Part shown: positions 27,581 to 35,742 of the stretch, in pieces
How positions within the stretch are numbered: the stretch's first letter is position 1
Layout of the letters: every line of letters begins with the position of its first letter
Notes under the pieces: model-generated
Seen by the model: only the letters and a program-made list of their open reading frames with translations
The model's database searches: none
Told to the model about the DNA's origin: nothing
Origin: Pseudoalteromonas sp. NBT06-2
GTDB taxonomy: Bacteria; Pseudomonadota; Gammaproteobacteria; Enterobacterales; Alteromonadaceae
Direction of reading: 5' to 3'
Assembly: GCF_002276045.1 (NCBI RefSeq)
Contig: NZ_NQMR01000026.1
Location: 1 to 64,000 of the forward strand
DNA: 64,000 bases
Program-made: the position numbers and the translations under genes

Positions 27581-27950
27581 CCATAATCCCCCTCACTAAT
27601 TGAAGCCCACGCCCACTTTCTTTCCAGGTAGCAATATTATTTTTATCAAGCATATTCCAATCCTCCTCCGAAAAAAGAGCACCTTGTAGCATTGTTATGC
27701 CATTATCAGAAATAATTAGTACAATTTTTTCTCGGAAAAGTAATAACTTAAATGTAATTTTTAAATCATTTCTATTTTCATAAGCATGCTCAACAACATT
27801 ATTCCCAATTTCAGCAATACATAACTCGATATCACCGAGACATGCTTGTGTAATGTTCTCAGCTTTAACCATAGCAACAATCGTTTGAGCTACTAAAGCG
27901 ACGCTGCTATAACTGCTAGAAATAGTTAATTCTATTTTTTTAACTAACAT
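27516..27950 (-). CDS. RsbW-like serine-kinase/anti-sigma-type ATPase (HATPase_c)
   Basis: I choose the ATG at 27950, just past the end of the upstream gene, giving 144 residues ('MLVKKIELTIS'); an ATG at 28028 would overlap by 53 bp. It is a GHKL-fold ATPase of the anti-sigma kinase type. The N box is 'AEIGNNVVEHAY', the G1 box 'ISDNGI' and the G2 box 'GRGLQLVRGIM'. In partner switching, such proteins bind either a target (sigma factor or enzyme) or an unphosphorylated STAS protein, which they phosphorylate. The STAS and PP2C partners are encoded two to three genes upstream. Confidence 0.88.
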   Translation of the reverse strand: MLVKKIELTISSSYSSVALVAQTIVAMVKAENITQACLGDIELCIAEIGNNVVEHAYENRNDLKITFKLLLFREKIVLIISDNGITMLQGALFSEEDWNMLDKNNIATWKESGRGLQLVRGIMDDMFYWTEFKRNYFKMVKNLP

Positions 27951-27975
27951 ATGCTCATACTTGAAACCTATTATT

Positions 27976-29154
27976 TCAAAACGATCTTTCAATATTAGCA
28001 ACAGCAAGTGATGCTCTATACAAATCATTTTCTGAAGTATGAGTCAAAAAATGATTTCGACTGTCATTTATTGCCCAATCAACTTGCCAATTTTGTAACT
28101 CAACATACTCTCCACCATGATCAATACAGTACTCACCAAATATAACTTTATCTTTTAAATTAACAACTTCTGAAATCCATGTATAGTCATCTATAGAGCA
28201 CCGTTCTAAAATAGCACCTTGTTCGATAACACAATAAGCACCTATCGTGACAGGACCAATTATCGTGACTCCTTTTTTTATTATTGTTCCGCTACCTATA
28301 TACACGGGACCTTGGATATTGACTTCTGAAAGATCAATATCAACATTAAGACCACACCAAATATTTTCAGTAACTTGTTTTCCAGGAATCGGGTAGCCAA
28401 CAATTTTTTTTGTTAAAATATCAGATGTTGTTCGCCAAATATCTTTTATTCCTCCAACATCAGCCCATTGAAAATCAATATCGACACCGTAAAATGGAAC
28501 ATTCAATTTAGCCAACTTTGGAAATAGTTCACTTCCTATATCGTACGCTTTATCTATCGGTATATAATCGAAAATTTCAGGTTCAAATATATATATACCA
28601 GTATTTATTGTGGTCGAAATAGCTTGAGATATTTTGGGTTTTTCTTGAAACTCTAATATTTGACCAAATTCATTTCTTCTAACAACACCATATTTATGAA
28701 CTTCCGATAAAGGGACATCTTGTAAAATAATAGTTGCAATCCCCTCTTTTTCTTTATGTGACTCAAACGCTTTTTGAATATCTAAATCAACCCATGCATC
28801 TCCGCAAACAACAATAAAAGTATCATCAAAAAATTGTGTTGATTGTTGAATCTTTTTCATTCCACCAGCGGATCCCAAAGCATTTGATATAAGTTGCTTG
28901 TCCTTCATATAACCTTCATATGAATAGAGCAAATTCACTCCAAATTGATTACCATCACGAAAGTAATTTTCAATTTCACTTCCCATATAGCTGGTGTTTA
29001 CTGCTATTTCCTCAATACCAAACTTTTTAAAATGCAAAAGTAAAGATTCCATAATTGGAGTTCTCAAAATAGGTATCATTGGCTTAGGTATTGTTTTAGT
29101 TATTGGCCAAACCCTGGTACCTTTACCTGCTGCTAATATCATTGCTTTCATCAT
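27976..29154 (-). CDS. Sugar-phosphate nucleotidyltransferase (NDP-sugar pyrophosphorylase)
   Basis: A 392-residue protein. The N-terminal Rossmann-like nucleotidyltransferase domain has the loop 'MILAAGKGTRVWPITKTIPK' and 'VCGDAWVDLD' for metal binding. From about residue 265 a left-handed beta-helix is visible as hexad repeats ('GTIIKKGVTIIGPVTIGAYCVI'). The family makes GDP-mannose, UDP-glucose or dTDP-glucose; GDP-mannose- or glucose-type substrates are likeliest, but the base cannot be read from the motifs. It presumably supplies the activated sugar for the GT2 synthase. It follows the STAS gene by 14 bp. Confidence 0.9.
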   Translation of the reverse strand: MMKAMILAAGKGTRVWPITKTIPKPMIPILRTPIMESLLLHFKKFGIEEIAVNTSYMGSEIENYFRDGNQFGVNLLYSYEGYMKDKQLISNALGSAGGMKKIQQSTQFFDDTFIVVCGDAWVDLDIQKAFESHKEKEGIATIILQDVPLSEVHKYGVVRRNEFGQILEFQEKPKISQAISTTINTGIYIFEPEIFDYIPIDKAYDIGSELFPKLAKLNVPFYGVDIDFQWADVGGIKDIWRTTSDILTKKIVGYPIPGKQVTENIWCGLNVDIDLSEVNIQGPVYIGSGTIIKKGVTIIGPVTIGAYCVIEQGAILERCSIDDYTWISEVVNLKDKVIFGEYCIDHGGEYVELQNWQVDWAINDSRNHFLTHTSENDLYRASLAVANIERSF

Positions 29155-29168
29155 TATAATTGTTCCTT

Positions 29169-29507
29169 TTAAGCTATCTCAGCCAAAACATCACTCAATT
29201 CACCATAATGTGTAAACAATCTATCCATTCTAGTTAAAGTAAATAAACCCAGAACATTTGCTTGAGCACCCACTATTACGATTTCACCATTTACAACCAT
29301 ATTTTTTAAACAAAATATTAATGCTCCCAGTCCACTACTATCCATAAATTTAACACTCGATAAATCAAGCACTACTTTTGAAAATTGGGACTTTACAACA
29401 TTTGAAAAATATTCCTTAAAATCAGGAGTTGAACTTGCGTCCAACCTAGGATGATCTATTGATATAAGTAGTATTGACTGATTTATCTTTTTATTAGAAA
29501 AATTCAT
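29169..29507 (-). CDS. STAS-domain anti-sigma-factor antagonist (RsbV-like)
   Basis: A 112-residue STAS protein starting at the ATG at 29507, which has an AAGGAG site seven bases upstream; the GTG fifteen bases further up lies over the ribosome site. The phospho-acceptor motif 'FMDSSGLGAL' is complete, so Ser (first or second of the pair) can be phosphorylated by the RsbW-like kinase and released by the PP2C phosphatase. The start overlaps the end of the phosphatase gene by 14 bp. It is likely the switch protein that controls polysaccharide production or a transcription target. Confidence 0.92.
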   Translation of the reverse strand: MNFSNKKINQSILLISIDHPRLDASSTPDFKEYFSNVVKSQFSKVVLDLSSVKFMDSSGLGALIFCLKNMVVNGEIVIVGAQANVLGLFTLTRMDRLFTHYGELSDVLAEIA

Positions 29508-30729
29508 AATTTTCTCCTTCACCGTTCCATTGAAACGCAGTTATTGTGACATCATCATTAAGTTTTTCATTTTCAGTCCAACTTACGACTTGCTGATAAA
29601 TATATTTAAGTAAGTCTTTAATAGATAAACTTCTTTTGTCCTTGATCAGTTCACATATTCGTTCATACCCATACATTTCTCCTGATACATCTAGTGCTTC
29701 TGTTAATCCGTCTGAAAACATAAATAAGCGATCAGATTTTTTCATATTAAATGATTGCTCTTCAAACTCAGCAGTTTCTATAACACCAACTGGAAAGCCG
29801 CCATCACCAATAACATTTGTTAGTTTTGTTTCGTTATTGAAATGAATAAGATGAGGGTGACCTGCCTGACAGAACTTTACTTGCCCTGTCTTTGTATTTA
29901 ACAAACCATAAATCATCGTGAAATATAGATCTGATTTTAAATTTAAAGCATTACTTTGATTAATTGCTTTAACTGTTGAGTGAGTCGGTCTAATTCTCAA
30001 ATCATTATTTGAATCAAGTAAAAATAATGACTCTGAGGCTAAATGTGTTTTTAATAGCTCATTGCCAAGTGAAAATGAAAATAATGCCGAAGATACACCA
30101 TGCCCTGAAACATCAATTTGATAAAATGAAAAAACATCTTTATTTATATATCTATATCCATAAAAATCACCTCCCATAAATTGGCAAGGCGTATGAAAAG
30201 ATGACACCTCTAAGCCATTCGTTATCATGTCTGTTTCTGGTAAGATTGAACGATGTAATTTTGCAGCGCTGCTGAGCTCTAAATTAACACGATCTAACTC
30301 TTGGACTAATTGATTATTTTCGGCTCTTAATTCATTTTCTAATTTCAAAAAACGAATACCTGAACGCACTCTTGTAAAAACATCACTATTACCCAAAGGC
30401 ATTTTAATATAATCATCAGCACCAAATTTACCTTGTATAACTAATGAGTTTTCATGTTCAAAATTGGTTATTAATATGAAATATATATTTTTTAGTTTTT
30501 TCGTTTTCTTAGTTTGTAAAATCAATTCGGAACTACACATATCTGGCATAGTTAATTCACAAATAACAATAGCGAGATCATTATTTTTATCTAGAAATTT
30601 AATAGCCTCATTAGCAGAAGAAAAAAGGTACAATTGAGAGCTTGATTTTTTAAAAATTTGTTGGAATTGTTTTCGGATAAAAATTTCATTGACGACGACT
30701 ACCAATTTAGTTTCTTTTAAATCATACAA
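29494..30729 (-). CDS. Pseudo-receiver plus SpoIIE/PP2C serine phosphatase
   Basis: About 411 residues. I prefer a TTG start at 30729, just after the upstream stop with GAGAGGAAA before it; a TTG at 30759 is the alternative. The N-terminus is a CheY-like receiver fold, but the phospho-acceptor Asp is replaced by Glu in 'VICELTMPDM', and the usual acidic pair reads 'VNE'. The conserved Lys ('DDYIKMP') remains. A coiled coil follows, then a PP2C domain: 'GGDFYGY', 'IDVSGHGVSSAL', 'FSDGLTEA' and 'LNDDVT' supply the metal ligands. It should dephosphorylate the adjacent STAS protein (RsbU-type). The receiver may be locked in one state or sense something else. Confidence 0.92.
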   Translation of the reverse strand: MYDLKETKLVVVVNEIFIRKQFQQIFKKSSSQLYLFSSANEAIKFLDKNNDLAIVICELTMPDMCSSELILQTKKTKKLKNIYFILITNFEHENSLVIQGKFGADDYIKMPLGNSDVFTRVRSGIRFLKLENELRAENNQLVQELDRVNLELSSAAKLHRSILPETDMITNGLEVSSFHTPCQFMGGDFYGYRYINKDVFSFYQIDVSGHGVSSALFSFSLGNELLKTHLASESLFLLDSNNDLRIRPTHSTVKAINQSNALNLKSDLYFTMIYGLLNTKTGQVKFCQAGHPHLIHFNNETKLTNVIGDGGFPVGVIETAEFEEQSFNMKKSDRLFMFSDGLTEALDVSGEMYGYERICELIKDKRSLSIKDLLKYIYQQVVSWTENEKLNDDVTITAFQWNGEGENYEFF

Positions 30730-30730
30730 A

Positions 30731-31540
30731 CTAAAGTTTCCTCTCTTTTTTTTGAGCAAATAACCATTGTATTGCGTCTGAATCTAAATAAGCTTTGTCC
30801 CAAACGTTATGCCAACTTTCAACAAATTCTTTATAAACGACCTGCGCATTCTCTAATTTTAAATATTGATACATTTTTCTAGACTCTGTAACAGGTACCA
30901 CATCATCTTTAGTTCCATGTACTATCCATGTTGGAATATGTGATACCGCTTTTGCAGTCATTAAATAAAGTTTGTCTCCATGGTATTTAGAAGAAATACT
31001 GCCAATTGATGGCTTATGCCCTCCTCCAGGCTTAACCCTAGCTGCAATAACAAATAGCGCACTCCATTTATTTGGGTATTTACTGGCAAACTCCCAAACA
31101 CCGAATCCCCCCATTGAAATCCCTGTCAAATATATTCTTTTAGGATCTATAGCGTATTGGGTAATAACTTTGGCCAAACTAGCCAAAGCGATTTGCTCAC
31201 AAAGTTTTGAAGACCACCACTTCTTTGATGGGCATTGAGGAAATACCGTGATTGCAGGATATAAAGCTGACTGTTTTCTTATTACTGCTCCTAGACCAAC
31301 TTTCGTAGGTAATAAAGTATTATTTCCACGTTCACCTGCACCATGAAGAAATAAGATAACAGGCCATTCTCTCTTTTTTTTATAACCTTCAGGAATATGT
31401 ACTTGATAATCATATTTATCTCCATTTATAGAGAGTTTGCTATACCTAAAACCAAAATCTTCCTGCTTTTGCTCCGCACTAATACACTGCGGAATACTGA
31501 GAATATAAATACAACTAATAAAAAATTTAACGAGGTACAT
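30731..31540 (-). CDS. Secreted alpha/beta-hydrolase (carbohydrate-esterase-like)
   Basis: A 269-residue exported hydrolase. A signal peptide ends near residue 23 ('PQCISAEQ'). 'FLHGAGERG' forms the oxyanion hole, 'GISMGGFG' holds the nucleophile Ser, 'HGTKDDVVP' the Asp and 'ESWHNVWD' the His. It resembles the prolyl-oligopeptidase/LpqC/CE1 group that cleaves acyl or feruloyl esters. Next to an OpgC-type acyltransferase, it could remove or edit acyl groups on the polymer. It overlaps the acyltransferase gene by 14 bp. Confidence 0.85.
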   Translation of the reverse strand: MYLVKFFISCIYILSIPQCISAEQKQEDFGFRYSKLSINGDKYDYQVHIPEGYKKKREWPVILFLHGAGERGNNTLLPTKVGLGAVIRKQSALYPAITVFPQCPSKKWWSSKLCEQIALASLAKVITQYAIDPKRIYLTGISMGGFGVWEFASKYPNKWSALFVIAARVKPGGGHKPSIGSISSKYHGDKLYLMTAKAVSHIPTWIVHGTKDDVVPVTESRKMYQYLKLENAQVVYKEFVESWHNVWDKAYLDSDAIQWLFAQKKERKL

Positions 31541-32708
31541 ATTTAAATAAAACCTTCTTTTTTACCATTACCCACAACCCAAAAATACAGCTTGCATGTA
31601 GCAAAGTATTAAACCAAATAGAACTTGCTTGGAAAGTTGGCTTCACATCTGAAAATTGTGTTATAGCCTCAACCATTACAATAAATAACAAATGCATAAT
31701 AAACACATATAAACTTGCCTGACCTAATGGGATTAATAGCCAACCAAAAATGATTTTAATTGGTCTCCAAAAGTAAGTTAAACACCAATATATAAAGGTC
31801 AAAAAGCATGCGTAATTTACCAATCGCAAAATACCTAATTTACTTTTATCAAAAAAACGATAGTGTAAATCATTAAAAGTATTAGCTTCGATCCAGCCTA
31901 GATTCACATTGGGTGGAAAAGCATTATTTGGTGAATTCCAAGCTAAAAGCATAAAACCAAAAGTCATTAATCCACTGAAAAAAACTATATAGTGATAATT
32001 TTTTGATGATAATTTCAAAGTGATTTCTTCTTTAAAATAGCCAAATGTTAAACCAAAGATATATAATATTTGCCAACTTAAAAGTGGAAACGCATATTCA
32101 AATTGAGCCTGAGTGATCCTAATTGGGTAAGACATATTAAAAAAATATATAATGATACAAATAGCACAAACCCACTTAGCTTTACCTTGATTAAAGAGCC
32201 AAATAGCAATTGGAGTCCCTAATAATAAAATACAATACAAGCCTAATATTTGTATCTGATGAGGGCTATTCCTTAACAGTAAAATATTTGCAATTGTTCT
32301 ATACCAAATCTCATTTCTATTCGGAAATAGCTCATATACCTGGCCATTAGACCAATTTTTAAATGTTGTGATCACTGTCAAATCTATAAACGGTAGCGCT
32401 GACAATGCAATTATAATTACAACTATAAATAAATTAATTTTATATAATTGCGCACTACGCTCAAAAAGCCTTAATGCACTTGATTTAAAACCAGTTTTTA
32501 AATTGATTTTTTTATGAACTAAGCCGAGTACATAACCAGATACAATAACAAACCCTTCTGCTCCAGAAATAAGACCTATACGCTCCCATACAATAAAGTT
32601 AAACCATGAAAATATTTCTAAGTGAACTAAGAGTAATATAACCATGACAACGCCACGTATAAAATCAATGCGAAGATCTCTCTTTTCTTTATTTACTTGA
32701 TAGTGCAT
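31527..32708 (-). CDS. OpgC-type membrane acyltransferase
   Basis: I start at the ATG at 32708, with AGGTCAG upstream, giving 393 residues; an upstream ATG at 32792 would add an unlikely 28-residue tail. It has about ten membrane helices. The family signature is at the N-terminus: 'LRIDFIRGVVMVILLLVH', then 'GLISGAEGFVIVSGYVLG'. OpgC transfers succinyl groups to osmoregulated periplasmic glucans, so this enzyme probably decorates the polymer with an acyl group. No other OPG genes (opgG, opgH) are nearby. Confidence 0.87.
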   Translation of the reverse strand: MHYQVNKEKRDLRIDFIRGVVMVILLLVHLEIFSWFNFIVWERIGLISGAEGFVIVSGYVLGLVHKKINLKTGFKSSALRLFERSAQLYKINLFIVVIIIALSALPFIDLTVITTFKNWSNGQVYELFPNRNEIWYRTIANILLLRNSPHQIQILGLYCILLLGTPIAIWLFNQGKAKWVCAICIIIYFFNMSYPIRITQAQFEYAFPLLSWQILYIFGLTFGYFKEEITLKLSSKNYHYIVFFSGLMTFGFMLLAWNSPNNAFPPNVNLGWIEANTFNDLHYRFFDKSKLGILRLVNYACFLTFIYWCLTYFWRPIKIIFGWLLIPLGQASLYVFIMHLLFIVMVEAITQFSDVKPTFQASSIWFNTLLHASCIFGLWVMVKKKVLFKYVPR

Positions 32709-32867
32709 ATTCTGACCTGTATAACATTTATCAAAGTTTATCTCTTTGATAATTAAATAATGATATTTGAAGCCACGAATACATAGCAACATGATGATTT
32801 TTAGAATGAAAATTAATTTTTGGTTATAAATATTTCATACGCGGAAAATATTGACTTTATAGATGCA

Positions 32868-33920
32868 TTAAAATTTGAATACCCAAGACCAAGCGATACT
32901 GATACCACCACTTTTAAACAATCCTGTATTTTTTGCTCTTGTTTTGCTAGACCAGCGATTACCTGAGTAATTATTATATTGGAGTGTTATTGTCCCAGGC
33001 CGCCAGTCAAAATAACCAAACCCATATGTGAAATCAGGGTTCCAAGGCTGCTGTTGTTTTTTATCAAAATAGTAAAAACCAGTCATGTTGACATACCAGG
33101 GACCTGAAATTGTATATTTACAACCAAAACTCCCTGTACGTTTCCATTTCTTTAGTTTACTGGTTGCAGCATCAAAAAATTCTGGCACAACACTATATCC
33201 AAAATTACAACCAATTCGTCCGCTTTCTGTAAATGTAAAGATTTTGCTATATTTATGTGGAATAGGAAACTTCCACCCTATTGACCAAGAACCTTGCTTG
33301 AAAATAGTCCCTTTTTCACCCACAGTACGATTTGGGTTAAGCCTATTCCCACCATAATTCGCATAGACTAAGCTTACTGTATAAGGACGCCAATCACTGT
33401 AACCAAATGTATATACAAAATCAGGATTCCATGGTTTTTGTAAGGCTTTATTTTTATATTCAATTACCGCTCCACTCGCAAACCAATTACCTATTGGGTT
33501 AAACTTTAAAGACGCTGCATAACTTACATTATTAACATTTAAATCCCCTTCACGAGAAGCGCCTGATTGTATAGCTGATTTAGTTAATGGATGACCGATA
33601 CTCAAACCACCACTAAAACGTGAAGCTAAATTTTTCCACTCCGATGAATATTTTTTAACTTTCCAATCTTTAATCGGAAATGTAAAAGAAGTTTGAATAG
33701 CAGACCAAATTGGGGTTTTGTTTTCGAGGGTAGGAGCTTTGCTCTTTTTTAAAAATGATTTTTTTTCATTTTGTTTTGCCCTTAACCTGATAGAGTTTAA
33801 GTATCTTTCCTCATCTATAAAATTGTATTGATTATCCCCTTTCGTAACCCCTATACCGGGCTTTATTAACAAACTTAAAATCAATAAGTATTGATGACTT
33901 TTATAAGATCTATAGTTCAT
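32868..33920 (-). CDS. Putative outer-membrane beta-barrel protein, first gene of the polysaccharide operon
   Basis: A 350-residue protein with a signal-like N-terminus (about residues 8-25) and alternating beta-strand character throughout. An internal duplication is plain: 'PWNPDFVYTFGYSDWRPYTV' with 'YANYGGNR' recurs as 'PWNPDFTYGFGYFDWRPGTI' with 'YNNYSGNR'. It ends in an aromatic residue ('WSWVFKF'), as barrel proteins do. By position it could be the export pore for the polymer, as BcsC or AlgE are in other systems, but I recognise no family. It opens the operon. Confidence 0.72.
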   Translation of the reverse strand: MNYRSYKSHQYLLILSLLIKPGIGVTKGDNQYNFIDEERYLNSIRLRAKQNEKKSFLKKSKAPTLENKTPIWSAIQTSFTFPIKDWKVKKYSSEWKNLASRFSGGLSIGHPLTKSAIQSGASREGDLNVNNVSYAASLKFNPIGNWFASGAVIEYKNKALQKPWNPDFVYTFGYSDWRPYTVSLVYANYGGNRLNPNRTVGEKGTIFKQGSWSIGWKFPIPHKYSKIFTFTESGRIGCNFGYSVVPEFFDAATSKLKKWKRTGSFGCKYTISGPWYVNMTGFYYFDKKQQQPWNPDFTYGFGYFDWRPGTITLQYNNYSGNRWSSKTRAKNTGLFKSGGISIAWSWVFKF

Positions 33921-34602
33921 TTATCTTTAGATCCTTTCAATATATTTAATTATTTAGATAAAAATGAATATTAGACAATTAACTTATTAAATAAACCATT
34001 TATGATTAATGTTATTTCGGTATTTTCATCATTAATAGTCATGATAGCTCCGCCACATCAACCTTTTCAGGTGAAGTGATGAACTCTTAGGTTTGATTAA
34101 TAAACATTCCAAAACATATTAAGATTGATAATGTGTATTACTGTTTATGTTTGAGGTACTAATTTACGGCAAAGAAATTATAAATTCTTTTGATTTCTGC
34201 ATTAGTTTTTTTGAATTCGTCACAAATATTAAGCGTAATGACACTTGTGACTTATTATCTATTTGGAATGCAGGTTTCAGATCTTGGGTAGGATACGAGT
34301 AAAAGACATGCTTCTTGACTTGCTGAAATCGCGCATTGCCTTGTAGCATAGGTATAAATTACCATTTACATACACTGGTAAAGCTAAAACGGTAAATAAA
34401 TTTATAACGGAACGAGTATTTTATGCAAGGTTGATAAGCTTAAATCACCCCCAATCGATAACTAAAAAGAGCTGTAACGTACTTTTTGATGAATTATTTG
34501 ATTATTTTTATAATTTATTAGCTAATTATTTGCATTTCATATTTTCTGTTTGTTCAAATAGTGATAGAATGCGCGCAACTAAATATATAGGTAAATTAAA
34601 TT
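33921..34602. other. Leader of the polysaccharide operon and flanking gap
   Basis: About 680 bp without a convincing gene. The minus-strand half must hold the operon promoter and leader. It carries an ops-like element at 34043-34054 and an imperfect hairpin just before it. A 61-codon minus-strand frame (34164-34349) has no recognisable features and I do not call it. Confidence 0.6.
34043..34054 (-). promoter_or_regulatory. Possible ops-like antiterminator recruitment site
   Basis: On the minus strand the sequence reads GGCGGAGCTATC, one base short of the RfaH ops core GGCGGTAGC. It lies about 125 bp upstream of the first gene of the polysaccharide operon and directly follows an imperfect hairpin (about 34055-34080). 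The RfaH-like gene at the far end of the cluster makes this worth listing. The match is short and may be chance. Confidence 0.35.
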
Positions 34603-34899
34603 TTGCAACAAGAAGAGAATTACGAGCAGTTGCTCACAGAAATGGCACAATGTGCACTAATGGGCCTTTCATTTGAACAGCAAACCGGAAAGTGCGGTTT
34701 TGGTCCAACTTCAGAACATAAATTTTTAAGTAAATGGTTAACTGTTGCGTATAAGCAAAAACGATTTTCTAAAGAGGTTGCTCCTACTCTTGAAACTCTT
34801 ATTCGTATGGCGAAAGAAAAAGGTCAATTTGCTGGATTAAAAGATAACTTAGTTAAACTGAGCAATCCTGAGACTGAGACTGAGACTGCCAAAGCCTAA
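34603..34899 (+). CDS. Small conserved-looking hypothetical protein
   Basis: A soluble protein of up to 98 residues starting at a TTG with an AGG site about 11 bp upstream; the ATG at 34642 would give 85 residues. The central part ('GKCGFGPTSEHKFLSKWL', then 'KRFSKEVAPTLETLI') looks like a real folded domain. The C-terminus ends in a Thr-Glu repeat from three copies of GAGACT. I do not recognise the family. Two overlapping frames exist here; this one has the more protein-like composition. Confidence 0.68.
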   Translation: MQQEENYEQLLTEMAQCALMGLSFEQQTGKCGFGPTSEHKFLSKWLTVAYKQKRFSKEVAPTLETLIRMAKEKGQFAGLKDNLVKLSNPETETETAKA

Positions 34900-34941
34900 A
34901 GTGGCTTCAGAACAATAGCAACTATGCTTTTCAGACCTGCG

Positions 34942-34975
34942 CAAATGTCCCATAAAATTTCTAGTGGGACATTTG
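34942..34975. terminator. Strong 11-bp hairpin after the small gene
   Basis: CAAATGTCCCA (34942-34952) pairs perfectly with TGGGACATTTG (34965-34975) across a 12-base loop, about 40 bp past the stop of the small gene. No T-run follows, so it is either a non-canonical bidirectional terminator or an operator-like palindrome. Confidence 0.5.
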
Positions 34976-35018
34976 TGAGGAACACTTAGTTATTGTGATA
35001 AATAATAGCAATGATTGA

Positions 35019-35225
35019 CTAACCTACAGCTCTATATTGTAAAATCAAATCAATTACTTCATGTTCACTACATGATAATATCAGAGATTCTTCAAGCGTC
35101 CTTCTTTGAGGTAAATGAATATTAAACTCCTCCCTTAGTATACTAACTACCTGCTCATCAGAATTTGGATCAATTTCTTCCCCGGTAAAAATGCATATCC
35201 TTTGAAGAATAAAGTCTTTGTTCAT
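35019..35225 (-). CDS. Small acidic hypothetical protein
   Basis: A 68-residue acidic frame starting at an ATG; no strong ribosome site is seen. 'LREEFNIHLPQRRTLEESLI' has a plausible helical pattern. I recognise no family. It could be genuine or chance; the composition favours a real gene slightly. Confidence 0.45.
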   Translation of the reverse strand: MNKDFILQRICIFTGEEIDPNSDEQVVSILREEFNIHLPQRRTLEESLILSCSEHEVIDLILQYRAVG

Positions 35226-35742
35226 AATAAAATTGATTTCCGTTTATAAGTTATCACTTGCGAAATTATTTAAAAGATTTAAAGCAACATTTTGCTCTTA
35301 AATCTATTGTGAATTTACTTCATTTTTAGATATATAATGAACATCCATATATTAAATTGAAATAAGCATGTTATCAATACTTTTGTTTTAATCTTACACA
35401 CTACTCAGAATTTACTTACCCTATTCCATACTAGGGGTTTATTATGGTTTCACTTTCTACACAAAAATAAATAATTATTTCTTGTTAATGAAGGCCTGTT
35501 AATATTAGTCGCAACCAAGGCGAGTGCTAATAATTAAAAATACCGATAATTATTGCATAACCTTCACTCAAAAAAACAAGGTCGACTCTATTATTAAAAT
35601 ATTCAGATGACAGTTTTTAATTGAATAGATGCTGAGTGTGTAATCTAAATTCAAATTAGTTTAATTAAAGTAGTTCAGAGTTTTTTTGTAGTGAATTAGA
35701 TTAATACCCGAAACATTTATAATTTTGTTTGGGATCCCAGTA
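35226..35742. other. Gene-free stretch
   Basis: About 517 bp of AT-rich DNA between the small acidic frame and the LytTR regulator gene. I see no gene, RNA or clear repeat. Both neighbours are on the minus strand, so it is the downstream side of the LytTR gene. Confidence 0.55.

Noticed and set aside
34164-34349. 61-codon minus-strand frame in the leader region of the polysaccharide operon
   Set aside because: No ribosome site, no recognisable motif, and composition like the surrounding non-coding DNA.
34431-34676. Plus-strand 81-codon frame overlapping the start of the small gene at 34603
   Set aside because: It overlaps a more protein-like frame and has no ribosome site; its hydrophobic-aromatic content is typical of chance frames in AT-rich DNA.
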